From positions 17,321,541 through 17,385,540 of the forward strand of contig CM047814.1 of the NCBI GenBank assembly GCA_026214975.1: a stretch of 64,000 nucleotides of DNA, written 5' to 3'. Shown one piece after another: positions 24,652-36,711 of this stretch. Numbering within the stretch: the stretch's first letter is position 1; each line of letters opens with the position of its first letter. Source of the stretch: Gentiana macrophylla (taxonomy: Eukaryota > Streptophyta > Magnoliopsida > Gentianales > Gentianaceae). The notes under the pieces were generated by a model, which did no database searches, was not told where the DNA came from, and saw only the letters and a program-made list of their open reading frames with translations. The position numbers and the translations under genes were made by a program.

Positions 24652-25218
24652 GATAACAAGATTTTCGCAAAATCATTTTCTTCCATCTCTTGATTCAATT
24701 CCAGATTTTTAACGGATCACTGTTGGATTAGTGATGTGTGTAAGAAGACACCATATTTAGTCCTCTCTTTTTTTTCTCATGTACTTTTTTTTTTTTTTTG
24801 GGTGTTTCATTTGCTGCATACCACTTGACAAATATAGCCCTTAAAAGAATACTGCCCATTAATAAGTAATTACTTAACCAGACACATAAAGAAGTAGTAC
24901 ACAATAATGACCAGTGTCAATAAACTTTACAAGCTTTTCCAAAAAGCACAACAAAGCTAAGCAAAACTAACATAAAAACATCGGTGCCTGGAGAACTATT
25001 GGATATTACCCAAAAAAGCTAACAAGTTGTTGCTTAAATTCCTGACTAGTACCTGCCCCCAACTAGATCCTGCTTAAATTCTACTCTAATATACAAACTC
25101 CATTCAGGAGAACACATCTCCCCCCCACCTGTGATGTGAGATTCCGGTGATTCCTCCTTTGACACTCACAGGATACACATCACAAGAGGGGGATCCAAAA
25201 TCATCCCTTATCCAGCAA
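24652..25218. other. Shared 3' region of dihydroorotase and NSE4
   Basis: Convergent 3' ends: the plus-strand 3'UTR and a T17 tract near 24787-24804, then the likely minus-strand 3'UTR of NSE4. No further gene seen. Confidence 0.6.
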
Positions 25219-27721
25219 TTAAATAAGTTTACGTTTTCCCTTCCGGATTGCCGCCCTAGCTGCTGCTGATTCATCACTTTCAGAAGACTCTGCAACAACA
25301 GATGGCTCTTGCATAACAAATCCTCTGTTTCTTGAAAATTTCCTAATCGGTGTAGTTTGATGGACTGTTTCTACATCTTCTGTTGCATCTGGTTGAGAAG
25401 AACCTGACGAGACAATTACGTTCCTGTGTGGCATTAACTCCTCGCCATTACTAACACACGTCAACATCAACTGCAACAAAGATAAATAGCTTGATGAGCA
25501 TATATAATTATATACAAAGAATGCCTTCAAATCTACTAAGCTACAAAAATAATAAACTTACCTTCCAATCTTTAAAGTCAAATCTGAAGACAAAATGGCT
25601 GTGAGAAACCTCTTTAGACCGGACAGCACTAGAAGCAGGTGCATTCCTTGGTGCTGGAAGGAAAAATATTGTATATAAAGATAAAATAAATGAGGGGGAA
25701 AAAGAAGAAAAGAAAAAAAAAACCTAACATATGTAAGTTGACATAGTTAAAAGTCATACCAACTAGATGATGGCCTTGCCCATCTATTGTTATTTCAGCC
25801 CTTCCGTCTCTGATCAGAAATGATAGAGCAAATAAGTTCTCAACTGTCTGAGCAAAGGAGATTCTGTTCAGTATCAGATTCTCAAGCCTGACTTTTCTGT
25901 TCTTCCTCAGAATATCAAACATGATCGCCATATTTTTATCGGTGTCTGTTTTCTCTTCAGGAGCTTCCTCCAGCTGTAAGGGAAGAAGAGGTCATCATTA
26001 AAAATAAAATAAAAAAACAGAATTTCAAAAATCCTTCTTCAATCAGCAAAGAAATGAACTGATCTATACCTCTTCTGGTACAGCTATCTGCGTTAATTTT
26101 GTACGCTTTCTAGGAGCAACAACTTTCCGTGGTTTGATTTCAGTATTCATAGGCCCAACCCTGCAAAAACATTACACATAGTCAAACAGGGTAAAATGTG
26201 AAAGTCAATATATAAGTGATAAAACAAGGCTGCCAGTAAGTTTTACATGGTGGAGCATCCTGGAGCAACACTGAAAACATGAGAGGCTGCAAGGCCAATA
26301 TCCTTCCAGCGTATTGAGCTACTACCAGTATCACTACTTGATATACCTTGCTGCCCGAAATCCCTTAACAGACAACTGACAAAATCACTTGGGGTCAATC
26401 CCTCATTGCAATGTGATTTGACAGAAGTTACCAAGGTATTTGTGATATCTAAAAGAGCCTCTGCATCTGCTACTTGTTCACGAGGTTTCTGCACTGTACG
26501 ACCAACAAGAAACCAGTTCAGCAACATTCTTTTTTTTAAAAAGAGTAACAATTTTACTTTAGATATTGGATCCACAGAACTCTACAATACTTCATCACCA
26601 ATCATTCAGTCCAATAACAGTCATTCCTTCCAAAAAGAATGAAAAATAAAAATCCAGTGAAGTACCTAGCTGATGCAAGCTATCGACTTCCTGGATGATT
26701 GTCTTGAACTTATCCGAATCAACCTTTGCCATGTCATCTTTTTCCTCTGTACAGAATAAAAGTGAGATGAACTATACTAGGGAACATCATAAATACAGTA
26801 AAGGATATAAGATCACATACATCACAGCATTTTCTTGTATATATAAAACCAAAAAAAGGATATAGAACAAGCAACAACCTTCATAACCACTCAAAAGAAT
26901 AATTATGCATTCAACCATTGATAACTAAACAAAAAGAAAAACTGCACTGAAGACAAGTGTAATAACGACAAATAAGGCAATAACAAACATACAAATCAAA
27001 AACAACAACATAGGCTTACAAGTAAACAACTACTGATTTCAAGGCATGCCTATTCAATTAAATGCTATAGCTACAAATTTTCCCACAAATTAGTGTCTTG
27101 TACAGCAATGTCATACTGTAATAGTACATAATCACACCAAAATCAAACATCAATTACGTAATGTGATCATACTACATGTAATTTATGTACACTTCAAGAA
27201 GCAAATTATTTTAATACCAAAATTATACTTTTGTTTTACTAAAATGATTTTTAGAATAGTACTCCCTGCTTTTAAGTCTTTGAAAATTGACATGCTGATG
27301 ACCAGTAGACTATGATACAACCATTATTAATTCAAAAAAAATAAAAATATACTATACTTGTTTACACAATGTCCATGGATAAGTGAAGAGTCTTACCATA
27401 TCACTTAGTATTACTGCTACCAATCATCAGTTTCTCTGACGTTTGAATACCAATTGAATGTAAAAAAACAAAAAAAAACAAAAAAATCAAACAAGAGGTA
27501 CCGGAGATTCGATTCTTGACTTGCAGATACCGAGATCGAAGAACACGGCGTTGAAGAACATCACTTTCGCCTTCTTCCGGTGCCTCTCCTTCGCCGTCAC
27601 TCTGTGCCTCAGCTCTCCGCTTTCTCTTACCATCACCAAAACCGCTTTCGATGTTGCCGTTGCCGTTGCCGGCGCCGCCAGGATGAGGTTCAACGGGTTC
27701 ACGTTTTGCTACTCGCACCAT
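25219..27721 (-). CDS. NSE4: NSE4, kleisin subunit of the SMC5/6 complex
   Basis: Seven exons on the minus strand: 27721-27502, 26746-26666, 26493-26247, 26160-26070, 25973-25760, 25653-25562 and 25470-25219. All have GT..AG junctions with matching phases and give 398 residues. The N-terminus is acidic and basic with RRVLRSRYLQVKNRIS, the Nse3-binding region. KPREQVADAEALLDITNTL, TPSDFVSCLLRDFG and the C-terminal domain with FDILRKNRKVRLENLILNR and SFAQTVENLFALSFLIRDG identify Nse4 (PF08743). The tail is Arg/Lys-rich (AAIRKGKRKLI). NSE4 bridges the SMC5/SMC6 heads in the nucleus and works in recombination and DNA-damage repair. The reading frame is fully intact, unlike its neighbours. Exon 1 is GC-richer than the rest. 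Whether it corresponds to Arabidopsis NSE4A or NSE4B cannot be told here. Confidence 0.94.
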
Positions 27722-28736
27722 GACGGTTAAGATTCACCAATTCTAAAGCACAAAAGTAGGGAAAAAAAAAGGAATTTAACCCTAGCAAAATCGTGGAGGG
27801 GTATCAATGGTGATAGGCAATTGAAAGCGGGAATTAATGGTGAATTATAGTAGTAATAAAAAAAGAAAGAGGGGGGAGGGGCAAAATAGATAGCAAAATT
27901 TTGGGAGGAAAATTGAAAAGTTTTTGGCGAAATTTAAGAAGCGCGCCCACGTTTATACTACTTTGTTGTAGGCCCCACCAGTGGCTTACCCTACACGAGT
28001 CTTCCGTAAGAAGGAACACTCTTCTATTTTGATGGAATCTATCTATTGGTACAACAATAATTTACTTTCAGTATTATATTTTTATTTTTATTTTTACTTT
28101 TAACGCTTTTATTTTCGATATCACATTATTAATGTCATTGTCACCAATTTTCTTTTATAAAAATAACATTTTTTTTAAGAAAGAATAATATAATGTTAAT
28201 CACCAGTGATACTTTTATAACAATAACAAACTGTTATTATTTTTTGAAAATAACATTGGGACGTTGATGCTATATTAAAAAAGTAGTCATTAGAAGTGAT
28301 TTTATTTTCATGAAAAATAATTATGATAATCAAAATAATACTATTTTTTAGTGTCAACTGTCAAGTGACCGTGGTGTCAGAAATAATCGATAGAACCTCC
28401 ACATGGTGGAAAGTTTTTTTTTTTTTTTTATAAACTCCAGGTGAATAAAAAACCTCAGGATGGAGAGCTGGATGTTGCGCTATGGTTTCAAACTGGATTT
28501 TTTCCACAGTAGCTACACATGGAGTGAGTTAATACACATCGAGATTGTACACGCCTTTATCCTATGTGGAGATTTTTGAACATCACATTAGCATCAAGTG
28601 CACAGGAGCGGAACCAGTCTCAGGAAAAACCACCCATTGGAGAATCCATTTCGGTACAAATTGTTTTGGATCAAAAAGACTTTGTTTTACATCTCTGTAA
28701 CAAGGGAAATCCCGAAACATTTTGATCAAAAGCTGC
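27722..28736. other. NSE4 5' flank and intergenic DNA
   Basis: The first 200 bases are likely 5'UTR and promoter of NSE4 on the minus strand. The remainder is AT-rich with a T16 tract near 28414-28429 and no gene recognised. Confidence 0.45.
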
Positions 28737-29005
28737 AAAGGCCTGTGAGTGCTCCAAAAGTGTAGACCATCCGAGAATTCTCAAACCACAATTTTACGTC
28801 TATGATGAAAACGTCGAAAGCCACATCGTTTGTTTTGAACCCTTCGATGACATTTTGCCCGACACTGACACGGAATTTTTGGAGAGTCTAAGGAGGCCAA
28901 CCTCTTCACCTAACATATGGGACTGTCCAGGAGGAAATTAGATCGCCGATGCTCTCAAACAAATGCATTTGGCTAATGTGTCTAACTCAATGAAAGTGAT
29001 GATGG
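28737..29005 (+). pseudogene. Unrecognised coding-like segment, plus copy of inverted pair
   Basis: Matches 29860-30130 on the opposite strand at high identity (shared blocks gtgagtgctccaaaagtgta and gagtctaaggaggccaacct). Read like its partner it would encode peptides around YDENVE..C..PF..., but the frame is interrupted. The family is not recognised. Confidence 0.5.
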
Positions 29006-29859
29006 CCTTACAAGGCGAAGGTCTCCAATCATTGAAAGCAGTTCCTTATTGGTAACAGTTTTGTATGCCAATCATTTGCACAGGCAAGAATGTTGTATGC
29101 TTTCAAATACACCGGCAACAATGTTGTATGTCAATCATTTGCTATGAAGACTAGGTTTCCAATCATTGATAGCAGTTCCTTCCTGAAACACCACGATAAA
29201 AATTATGGGAAATTAGGGATAAGGACAAAATCTGGAATATTTTTAAAATGACGGAGACATTACATATTTTTATAGGGAGAAGATAATTGCATAATTTTAT
29301 AGCGAGAAGACAACAGTGAATCCGAAAATCGGTGAATCTCCTCCGGTGAATCCCGAAATCGGTGAATTTTGATAGTGAATTTTGATGATGAATCCCGATA
29401 ATCAGTGAATTTCGACAATGAATTTTGAAAATTAGTGAATTTTCGATAAGTGAATTTCGGCGATGAATTTAAATGATGAATTTCGAACATAAGTGAATTT
29501 CGACGATGAATAAATAGTTTTGTCCTTTATGCAAAAGTTTCAAAAATTGTCGCCCTACTCAATTGATGAAATATTTTTGTCCTTCTCCCTCATTCCTCCT
29601 AAAAATTATAACCTAAATTTGATATTTTGAAGGAAATGAAACAAAATTAAAAAAAGTGGACTTACTCATCAACTTTGACCGAGAAGCAATTCATGAAGGA
29701 CCTTTTCGCTTCCCAACGCCTACCGCCCGAGTTTCAAATTGCTGATGTGATGCAATTTCATCATGTCCCGCTCATAATCGGTCAAACGCCCCTTACAATG
29801 ATCAGCCATCACCTTCAATTTTTTGTTACACCACACATATCCACCTTCTGATTGCCAAT
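29006..29859. other. Spacer of the inverted pair
   Basis: Contains diverged direct repeats of a segment around ttgtatgccaatcatttgc (29060-29150) and the gtgaatttcg array described separately. No coding signal. Confidence 0.5.
29318..29512. repeat. Degenerate minisatellite based on gtgaatttcg
   Basis: About a dozen imperfect copies of gtgaatttcgacgat / gtgaatcccgaaatcg in 195 bases. Read in reverse this gives Phe/Ser/Arg-rich repetitive peptides with no meaning as a gene. Confidence 0.75.
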
Positions 29860-30130
29860 ATTGAGTTACACACATCCGCCAAATGCATTTGTTTAAGAGC
29901 ATCGGCGAGCTCTCTAATTTCATCCTGGACAGTCCCATTAGGATTTCCAGGCACGTTAGGTGAAGAGGTTGGCCTCCTTAGACTCTCCAAAAATTCCATA
30001 TCAGCATCGGGCAAAAAGCCATTGAAAGGTTCAAAACAAACGAGGTGTTTTTCGACGTTTTCATCATAGACGTAAAATAGTTGATTGAAAATTCTCGGAT
30101 GGTGTACACTTTTGGAGCACTCACAGACCT
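29860..30130 (-). pseudogene. Unrecognised coding-like segment, minus copy of inverted pair
   Basis: Minus-strand reading gives FYVYDENVEKHLVCFEPF, then PDADMEFLESLRRPTSSP, then a helical VQDEIRELADALKQMHLAD segment, in one or two adjoining frames. It looks like a fragment of a real protein but no family is recognised. Its upper end touches the 3' end of cyclin-L copy A abruptly at about 30130, which marks a rearrangement junction. Confidence 0.5.
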
Positions 30131-30175
30131 TCCCCCAACGCTGCTAACTAGGGAAATCCCCGTAAGAATGTCGGT

Positions 30176-31526
30176 TCAATGATGCCTACTACTACTGCGT
30201 TCCTTTTCTCGCGATGATGAATACGAAGAACTGTGGTAGCCACGGTCTCGTGATGAGTGATGTTTTGCTTTCTCCCCATACCCTGAATCCTTTCGTTTGT
30301 CCCTTGAACGATGACCCTGCTGGTCCTTGAGTCTCTGTCTTTCGGTTTCAGTGTCTTCCCGGTCCCTTTCACGGTCAAATTTGCTTCCACAGTCATGGCC
30401 CCTACTAGTCTTCCCACCTCTATCCTTCTCCCTTTCCCTATTCCGATCACGATCTATTTCCTTCCCCTCTCTATGTTCTATTCCCCACCTGCCTCTGTTC
30501 TGTTTTCGCCTTGTAGCTGTGGAGCAGACTCGGCTCTACCTTCTTCCTCAACAGGAACGCCTCTAGATTCAGGGTCAGACTTTTTCAAGTCCTTGGATTT
30601 ATCCAGAGCAACTCTAAGCGGCACGTCTTTACCTAATTCCTTATTTGCTGCAGTGGTAGTAGTATCCACATTCATCGTTGAGCCATTTGAAGGGCCTTCC
30701 TTACCAACTGGCTGGGCTGAGCTGAGTCCCAGGACTTGTTGTTAGATGATTTTGTGAAAGATCCTCCTTCCTTACAAACCGAAACATATTGTGCCTTGGG
30801 AAGCGAGTACAAGTAGGCAAGTACTCGGCATACTTCTTCAATCCCTGATTTATCAGCATCAAAAGCTAACCACCAAGGAGGATCCTCAGGAAGGGGTACT
30901 TGAAATCTACGTGTAGCTGCATAAATGACTCCGCAAGCAACAACTTCACTCTTGAATCTTACGCATAATGTTGTCCGTAAGCTGTCATTTGCAAGATTCC
31001 AGGCTTCTTGCCTCACCTCAGCACGTGTCTCTAAGGTTGCAAGATAATTTGAAATGAATTTATGAGGATGCTCCACATGACAAATGAAACCCATTTCTTT
31101 CAAGAGATGTCGTTCGATTCGAATGAGGTCGGCCTTCAAATCAGCGTATTTCTTAGATGCTATATCCAAATGCTCCAAGGGCAGATTCTCCCTCCTACAT
31201 TCCATCCGATGCAACACAATCAGCACTTGCCTTGCCTTTCTTGGGCTTTCTTCAAGCTTGGAAGCGAGCCATGTGCAACTTGCAGCTACCCTCTTGACAT
31301 TAAAACGTGCAAACGACTTCTTGCAATAGAACCAGTGAAACAGAACTTGCCCAATAGCCATAACAGCTTGTGGCAATTTGAGCAGAATGCCGCTTTCTTG
31401 AATAAGATCACACCCATATATGCGAAGAGTAGTTCCTGTAGCTTTGTCAATTCCATCTTTCCTCGAAGGCGAATCCTCAAGCTGCTCGTCAGTCAAGTAA
31501 AACGTGTCGATCGCCGTATAAATCAT
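30176..31526 (-). pseudogene. Cyclin-L, copy A (RS tail broken)
   Basis: Homologue of plant cyclin L (Arabidopsis CYCL1;1/MOS12), partner of CDK11/CDKG-type kinases in splicing-linked transcription in the nucleus. From ATG 31526 it reads MIYTAIDTFYLTDEQLEDSP, the family start, then both cyclin folds (CDLIQESGILLKLPQAVM, RMECRRENLPLEHLD, HVEHPHKFISNYLATLE, SEVVACGVIYAATRRFQ) without introns. At about 30710-30725 it has a 5-base gain relative to copy B, plus a 3-base loss nearby, so the frame leaves the cyclin/RS sequence and stops at 30672. The old RS tail continues out of frame with a further stop near 30486. As assembled it would give a protein of 284 residues without the Arg/Ser tail. Confidence 0.82.
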
Positions 31527-31556
31527 AGCTCTAAATTTAAGAATCCTTTGAAGAAT

Positions 31557-32751
31557 CTGCGCACAGTAAAAAAAGCCAAACCATATTGTTTAACACTTAT
31601 TATTCAGCCAGAATAGTAACAAACAAAAGAATGAAGTCAACCATATGCATTGCTCTATGAAGAAAAAAATTGATCGTATCTTCTGAAGTAAACAAAGAAA
31701 ATAGCTCAAATAAACATCAGTACCAGCCAGGTGAAAACCAGTGCTTGCCCAACACAAAGGCGGCTGACTATAACCAAACTCACCAAGAAGCACGACAGAG
31801 ACATGATTTTCATCCAGGGGGCAAAATTCTCACTCAAACACATAACAAATTAAGCTAAGAAATCTAAAGACATAAACATAAGAGAAAATATAATTTAGGG
31901 TACCAAAAACTCACGTGTTGCTTGTGATATTCAGACGAAGCCTTCCTAATTACAATTACAAAGAGACTTTAGATGCAAAAAAACAAAAGGGGAGACTGCT
32001 TTTAAAGAAAACACAAAACATGTTGACTGCTCTATTGATAATTACTTCATATGAGAATATAAGCAACAATGCCTACAAGTAGAAGATCCATGTGTCTTGG
32101 CAAAATGCAAAACTGCATGCAAAAGACTATTGAGAATTAATATGTGAGGGATGTAAGGGGGGGAATAAACTCATTGCAACGACTATCCCGTCAGTTTGGT
32201 AAAAACAAACTTATTTCTAACTCAATACAGAAGCCATAGCTAAACAAAAACTCAAGGCCATCAATAACCTTGCAGAAGATTACGACAAACCATTGACACT
32301 TAATTTTCTTAATGTTATCACCATGCCACAACCAAAAACAATCAAGGAGTCATACATAATGTTATCACCATGACACAACCAAAAACAATCAAGGGGTCAG
32401 AAATAATGTATGTATTCGAAGAGGAGTTAAGTAAACCAAGCAGAAAGCAAGAAGTTGCAAGTTATATAAAATATTGTTCAAACCTGCCTTTAAATCCAAT
32501 AAAATAAGAAATTTTCAAAAGGGGAGATGCAAATAGATTTCAGAAGACTCTTTACAAATTACAATTGCATCGGCCCTATAAAAGAACATTCTGAGACCGA
32601 AACTAGATTTGTTTGAACTATCATGTACAACTCGTGCTCTTTAATTCTATCAAATTTAGCTCACGATATTAAATTCTAACAATTTAGCAGTCAATTTGCA
32701 CCCATGCGCAGGAATTTCTCAAATTGAAGAAACAAACAACTACCAATTTAC
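31557..32751 (-). other. 5'UTR intron of cyclin-L copy A
   Basis: On the minus strand, a 5'UTR exon ends ttcttcag before gtaaattgg (donor at 32751), and the acceptor tgcgcag (31557) lies just upstream of the coding exon. The same arrangement exists in copy B, so the duplication was at DNA level. It contains a tandem pair of 47-base units, atgttatcaccatgccacaa, at about 32312-32405. Confidence 0.7.
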
Positions 32752-32930
32752 CTGAAGAATCAGATGAGGCTTAAAGATATGACTTCGTCTTCAACCGTGG
32801 GCTGTGGGCTGTGGGCTGTGGACTGTGTGGTGCAGCAGTGCGGCGGCGCCGACAGGCAGGCGGCGGCAGCGTTGCTGGAGAACAGACGGAGGAGACTTTT
32901 AATTTTAATGGCCGACGAGAAAGTGTGTAA
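32752..32930 (-). other. 5'UTR exon and promoter-proximal region, cyclin-L copy A
   Basis: GC-rich leader containing gcggcggcgcc-like sequence and a short tandem of gggctgt (one more copy than in copy B). The transcription start is not determined. Confidence 0.5.
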
Positions 32931-34008
32931 GGGGCTGAAAAGGTTTTGATTTAGGGATTGGGAGAGTGCAACAAGAAGAATTTTTTTTTTTAGAATTATA
33001 AAATAAAAAATATAAAAAAATACACACATTTTAAATGCGGTCTTCACGTTTAAAAGACAGTCAACCTCTCTTCATTTAAAAAAGTCTCTTCATCTAAAAA
33101 GCCCATTTTACACACAAAATCAAACCCTTTTAGCAGAATCACTCAGTAAAGTTTCTTTAAGCGAGAATCATCACTCTGCCTTGTGCTTTTAAATAAATTT
33201 CCCTTTAAATAAATGCACCACGGTTTTTTTCCCTTTCTATTTTTTTTTGGAGGGTTTCCTTTCCATTTTGACACCTTATCCGTATAAAAAATATTGGTGG
33301 TTTTCGGAGGGGTGTTTATTTGCATAACTACTATCGGTGTATTATATTATTTGTATATCGATTTTATGAAAATCGATTCTATAGTCAATAATCGATTTTC
33401 CGTATAGTCGATGCTAAATCGACCTTAGAAAAGTCACAAGGTTGGTTTTGTGCTAATGGTGTGGGGACAGGTAGGAATAGTGTAAGGGTAGAACGAATTT
33501 GATGTAAATAATAGCCCCTACTCAAAACATCATAAGTTTTTAAACGATGGATCTACTAGTGACATTCCACTTGAAATTAACATTTAATTTTATAAAATAA
33601 AGTCTCATTCAACACTGAGAATTGTTAGACTTTGTAGCAGTTTAATGTACTTATTCAAATAAAAAAATGTTCATATTCGATAGGGCGGTAATCGAAGGAC
33701 CGTAATATAGTAATTTTGTTAGGTATTGGTTTTATTGACATATATGGTTTTTCATTGTTAACCTTTCGGATTGAAGAGCAGGTATCATATATCGATATCT
33801 TGCTAGAAGCAAATTTTAGGAAGGTAGAAATGACAATTTATTAATTACACTACGATGTAGTGGATATATGCAAATATCAATGTGTTTTTTTAGGTCAAAC
33901 AAAAAATAGAAATGTGGTGCCACTTAATTTAGGTACTCAAATTTTTTTTTTTTTTTTTGGCATCCTTAAAGGTCCTCTTACAAAAATTATATTAATAATT
34001 ACAGGAGT
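32931..34008. other. Upstream flank of cyclin-L copy A and intergenic DNA
   Basis: 33260-33310 and 33336-33420 match the flank of copy B (42170-42232 and 43103-43185), so the duplication extends this far. Beyond it is AT-rich sequence with a T16 tract near 33943-33959 and no gene. Confidence 0.55.
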
Positions 34009-34138
34009 CAGGGGCAGACCCAAGTTATGTGGGATGGGGCACTGAGATCAAAAAATATTTAAAAATTATTAATGTCTCACTCGATCTTCGTATTTGTTTT
34101 GGTGTCCTCACTGAAAACGTTTTCTGGCTCCGCCACCG
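34009..34138. mobile_element. hAT-like MITE
   Basis: Starts caggggcagacccaag and ends tttctggctccgccaccg. Termini of the caggggcggagcc type as inverted repeats are common in non-autonomous plant hAT elements. It is 130 bases long and non-coding. No clear 8-base target duplication, so the assignment is tentative. Confidence 0.45.
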
Positions 34139-34205
34139 ACATTAGCTATGTTAAGATCAAGCGCTTACCGTTCTACTAAAACCAATTGAATCTTCAAGAA
34201 AACTT

Positions 34206-34515
34206 AATAGATCCTTCAAGTAGTAGTCTTAAGTGATATCTCAAGTACAAGTTATTTGACATTATCAACAAAATGACGTAGTTTTGAAAGAAAAAAAAAA
34301 AGTTACGGCTAAATCATTTTCACATTTTAAGTATCTGGTTATATCACTTGTCTTTGAGATGTCAATTAAGCCTAATACTTGACGGGAGGCTCAGTCTAAT
34401 GGCACCTTCTTTTATTTTTTACTTTGGGCACCCATGTATGTTTCGTGTATTTACTTTTATCATAACATTGTAAAATTACTTTGACACTATATATAGGAAC
34501 ATCACTTTCATTTAT
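34206..34515 (+). repeat. Long inverted repeat, outer part of left arm
   Basis: Complementary to about 38105-38447. Shared blocks include catcactttcatttacg-type and ggctcagtctaatggcacc sequences in opposite orientation. Just outside, 34155-34206 is a direct copy of 37022-37075 from the inner arm. Confidence 0.8.
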
Positions 34516-36711
34516 TGTAATATTCCGAATTTCGAGAAAGGGCAAACGTGTCACTTTGCGAAAACGAAATATTAGATTCATTTTATTTTATGGAATAAAG
34601 AAATATAATTATATATATGTATATATTTCGAAATGTAAGTATGTATATAGTTGGGGCTGTTTTGTAATTAAAAGATAATTAAAGGGGTTAGTGGAGCAAA
34701 TAGTGGGGAGAGGTTTTATTTGGAAAATAAACCTCCCACTATTTGAGGTAAGTTATCAGGATTTTGAATGCAAATTGCCTGCAAGTTTGAGAGAAAAGTT
34801 ACTCCTTCAGAATTCTAAGTAAATTCTTGGTGGTTTTCAGATCAAAGTAGATCATCGGATTTGTGAGAAGACAAGGGTCGTGTTGATACTAAGTTCATCA
34901 AGTTTCATCAAGGTATGAAATTCGGCCTAAGGGCAGTTTTGATCAAGTTTGGTGTTTTTCTGGGTTCGATTCGTAGATATAGTTGTTTAGAAACCTTGAT
35001 CCTAACTAGTTCTTGAATTGGTTGTGGATCAAATAGGTTTTTGTGGAGTTGGAAGGTGTTGCTACAGCCATTTGCTGTGTTTTGGTGCTTGAAACAAGTA
35101 AGAGATCTTCATATTGTGTTAATTCAAGTATCTTAAGGTTTAGACCTGAGTTGAAGTTGTTTTGGTGTAAGATTTGTGTGTTTTGATGCTTGGTCAATGT
35201 ACTATGTTATGGTATGTTAAAGTGCCTTGTTTTGCTGCTGTTTTGATGTTAAAACTGATGAAGAACATGTTGGTTGAGTTGTAGAATCGAGAGAAGTGTT
35301 GAAAAACATGTTTAGGGCTTACACAGGTGGAATGCATACGCATTGTGTAGCAATGCGCACGCATTGTTGGTTCAGAGTTGAGCAGGATGGTCACAGCAGG
35401 TAGAATGCGCACGCATTCCTGCTTCAGGATGTTCTCAACACAGGCAATGCGCACGCATTGTTTGAACAGCAACTTTCAGCATGTCTCTGAACCATTGAAT
35501 GCGCACGCATTGACCCTGTTTTGGGAAAATATGATGTTTTGAGCTATGTGTTGAGTTTTAAGCATTGTTTCTTGATCTAATAACACTAAACAAAGATGAA
35601 CAAGCCTTGAATGAGTTTATGATACGTTTAGTTCCGGCACCGAATGTACTCTTAAAGGGAGTTGAAGTTCGGGACCGTTGGAAGGGCATGATAGGCTTGT
35701 GCTTTGGTGGATTAGTATTCTCCAATGTCTGTGTATGTGATAGGATGTTGTGTCTAGACGACTAGATGAGGAAGTAGAATTGGTTAAGGTGAGTTTCCTT
35801 GAAAACACCTAGGTGGTTAGTTAATAACTAATAAAATACATAATTGTGTAGTAAAAGAATAAATACCATGTCATTCTTGGTTAGGCACAAGGCTATATCG
35901 TGACGTGTTGGGGGGTCAGTAAAAGTGAATATCTCTACTAGCCTATAAACGGCTGAATGGTCGAGGGACTTCGCCGAACGCGTGAAATATCGGGTTAAAC
36001 CCGTAGCTATCAGTGTGATCCATTGTTAGGTTGCAAACGATATCTCGTGGTGGATATACACCATGCGTAGTGCTCTTGGATGCGAGTATAACAAAGACAA
36101 GTTAAGTTAGAAACGTTTAGTCAAGACATGTTGATGAGCATGAAATGAATCCTAGATTGAGTCGGTTTCATAAAGATAATCTCATAAATATAATTGATAC
36201 TTTAAAATACTTGTTTATACAATAGCTTCTATCTTTTACAAAGTACTTTTGTACTTACCTCGAATGCATATTGTTTGTGTGTTTGGGGTTGAGAAGATGA
36301 ACAGGTGGGACAAGATTTCGACGAGGACTTCGAGGATGATATATGAAGCTGTTTTCTATGCTATGCTATACTTTTTCATTTATGATAAACTATGACTTGT
36401 ATTTATTTTGTTTTAAGACATGTTGTACTTTCATTTGGTTTTCTTGTAAGATATCTATGTTGCTCGTAAACATCGTACTGTTGTAAGCTTTACATATCGT
36501 TGGCTTTTGTAATCTTTCTATCTTTAGAACGTTGCATTTCTATTCTTGTTATAAAAATAAAAATAAATACCCGAGTCCTTTAGCTTCCGCTAATGCTAAA
36601 CTCAATACGACGTAGTAGAGGCTTACATATAATATTGATTTATTTAATATTATATGTGCCGAACGTTTCTTTTCTGGATATGGACTCGGTGTCCGGGACT
36701 GGGGTGTTACA
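34516..36711 (+). mobile_element. Solo LTR, Ty3/gypsy Tekay/Del type
   Basis: Begins tgtaatattccgaatttcg and ends ggactggggtgttaca. These are the TGTAACACCCCG..GGGGTGTTACA ends typical of Tekay/Del LTRs, with C-to-T changes at the start. It has no internal coding domains, so it is a recombined single LTR of about 2.2 kb. It splits the left arm of the inverted repeat: the flanks (..catcactttcattt / tttgcgtttctctatc..) are contiguous in the intact right arm. The flanking 5-mers tttat and tttgc are only partly alike. Confidence 0.72.
35331..35511 (+). repeat. Cluster of five aatgcgcacgcatt motifs inside solo LTR
   Basis: Near-palindromic 14-mers at 35331 (variant aatgcatacgcatt), 35352, 35404, 35446 and 35498. 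Each has aatgcg and cgcatt halves around ca. The sequence between them is not itself repeated. Confidence 0.85.

Noticed and set aside
31062..31616. 184-codon frame on the plus strand (and its counterpart at 39941-40402)
   Set aside because: Shadow of the cyclin-L coding strand; the minus-strand reading has clear cyclin domains.
35330..35515. CRISPR-like array in the solo LTR
   Set aside because: The repeats are 14-base near-palindromes with unequal spacers inside a plant LTR; no cas genes, eukaryotic context.
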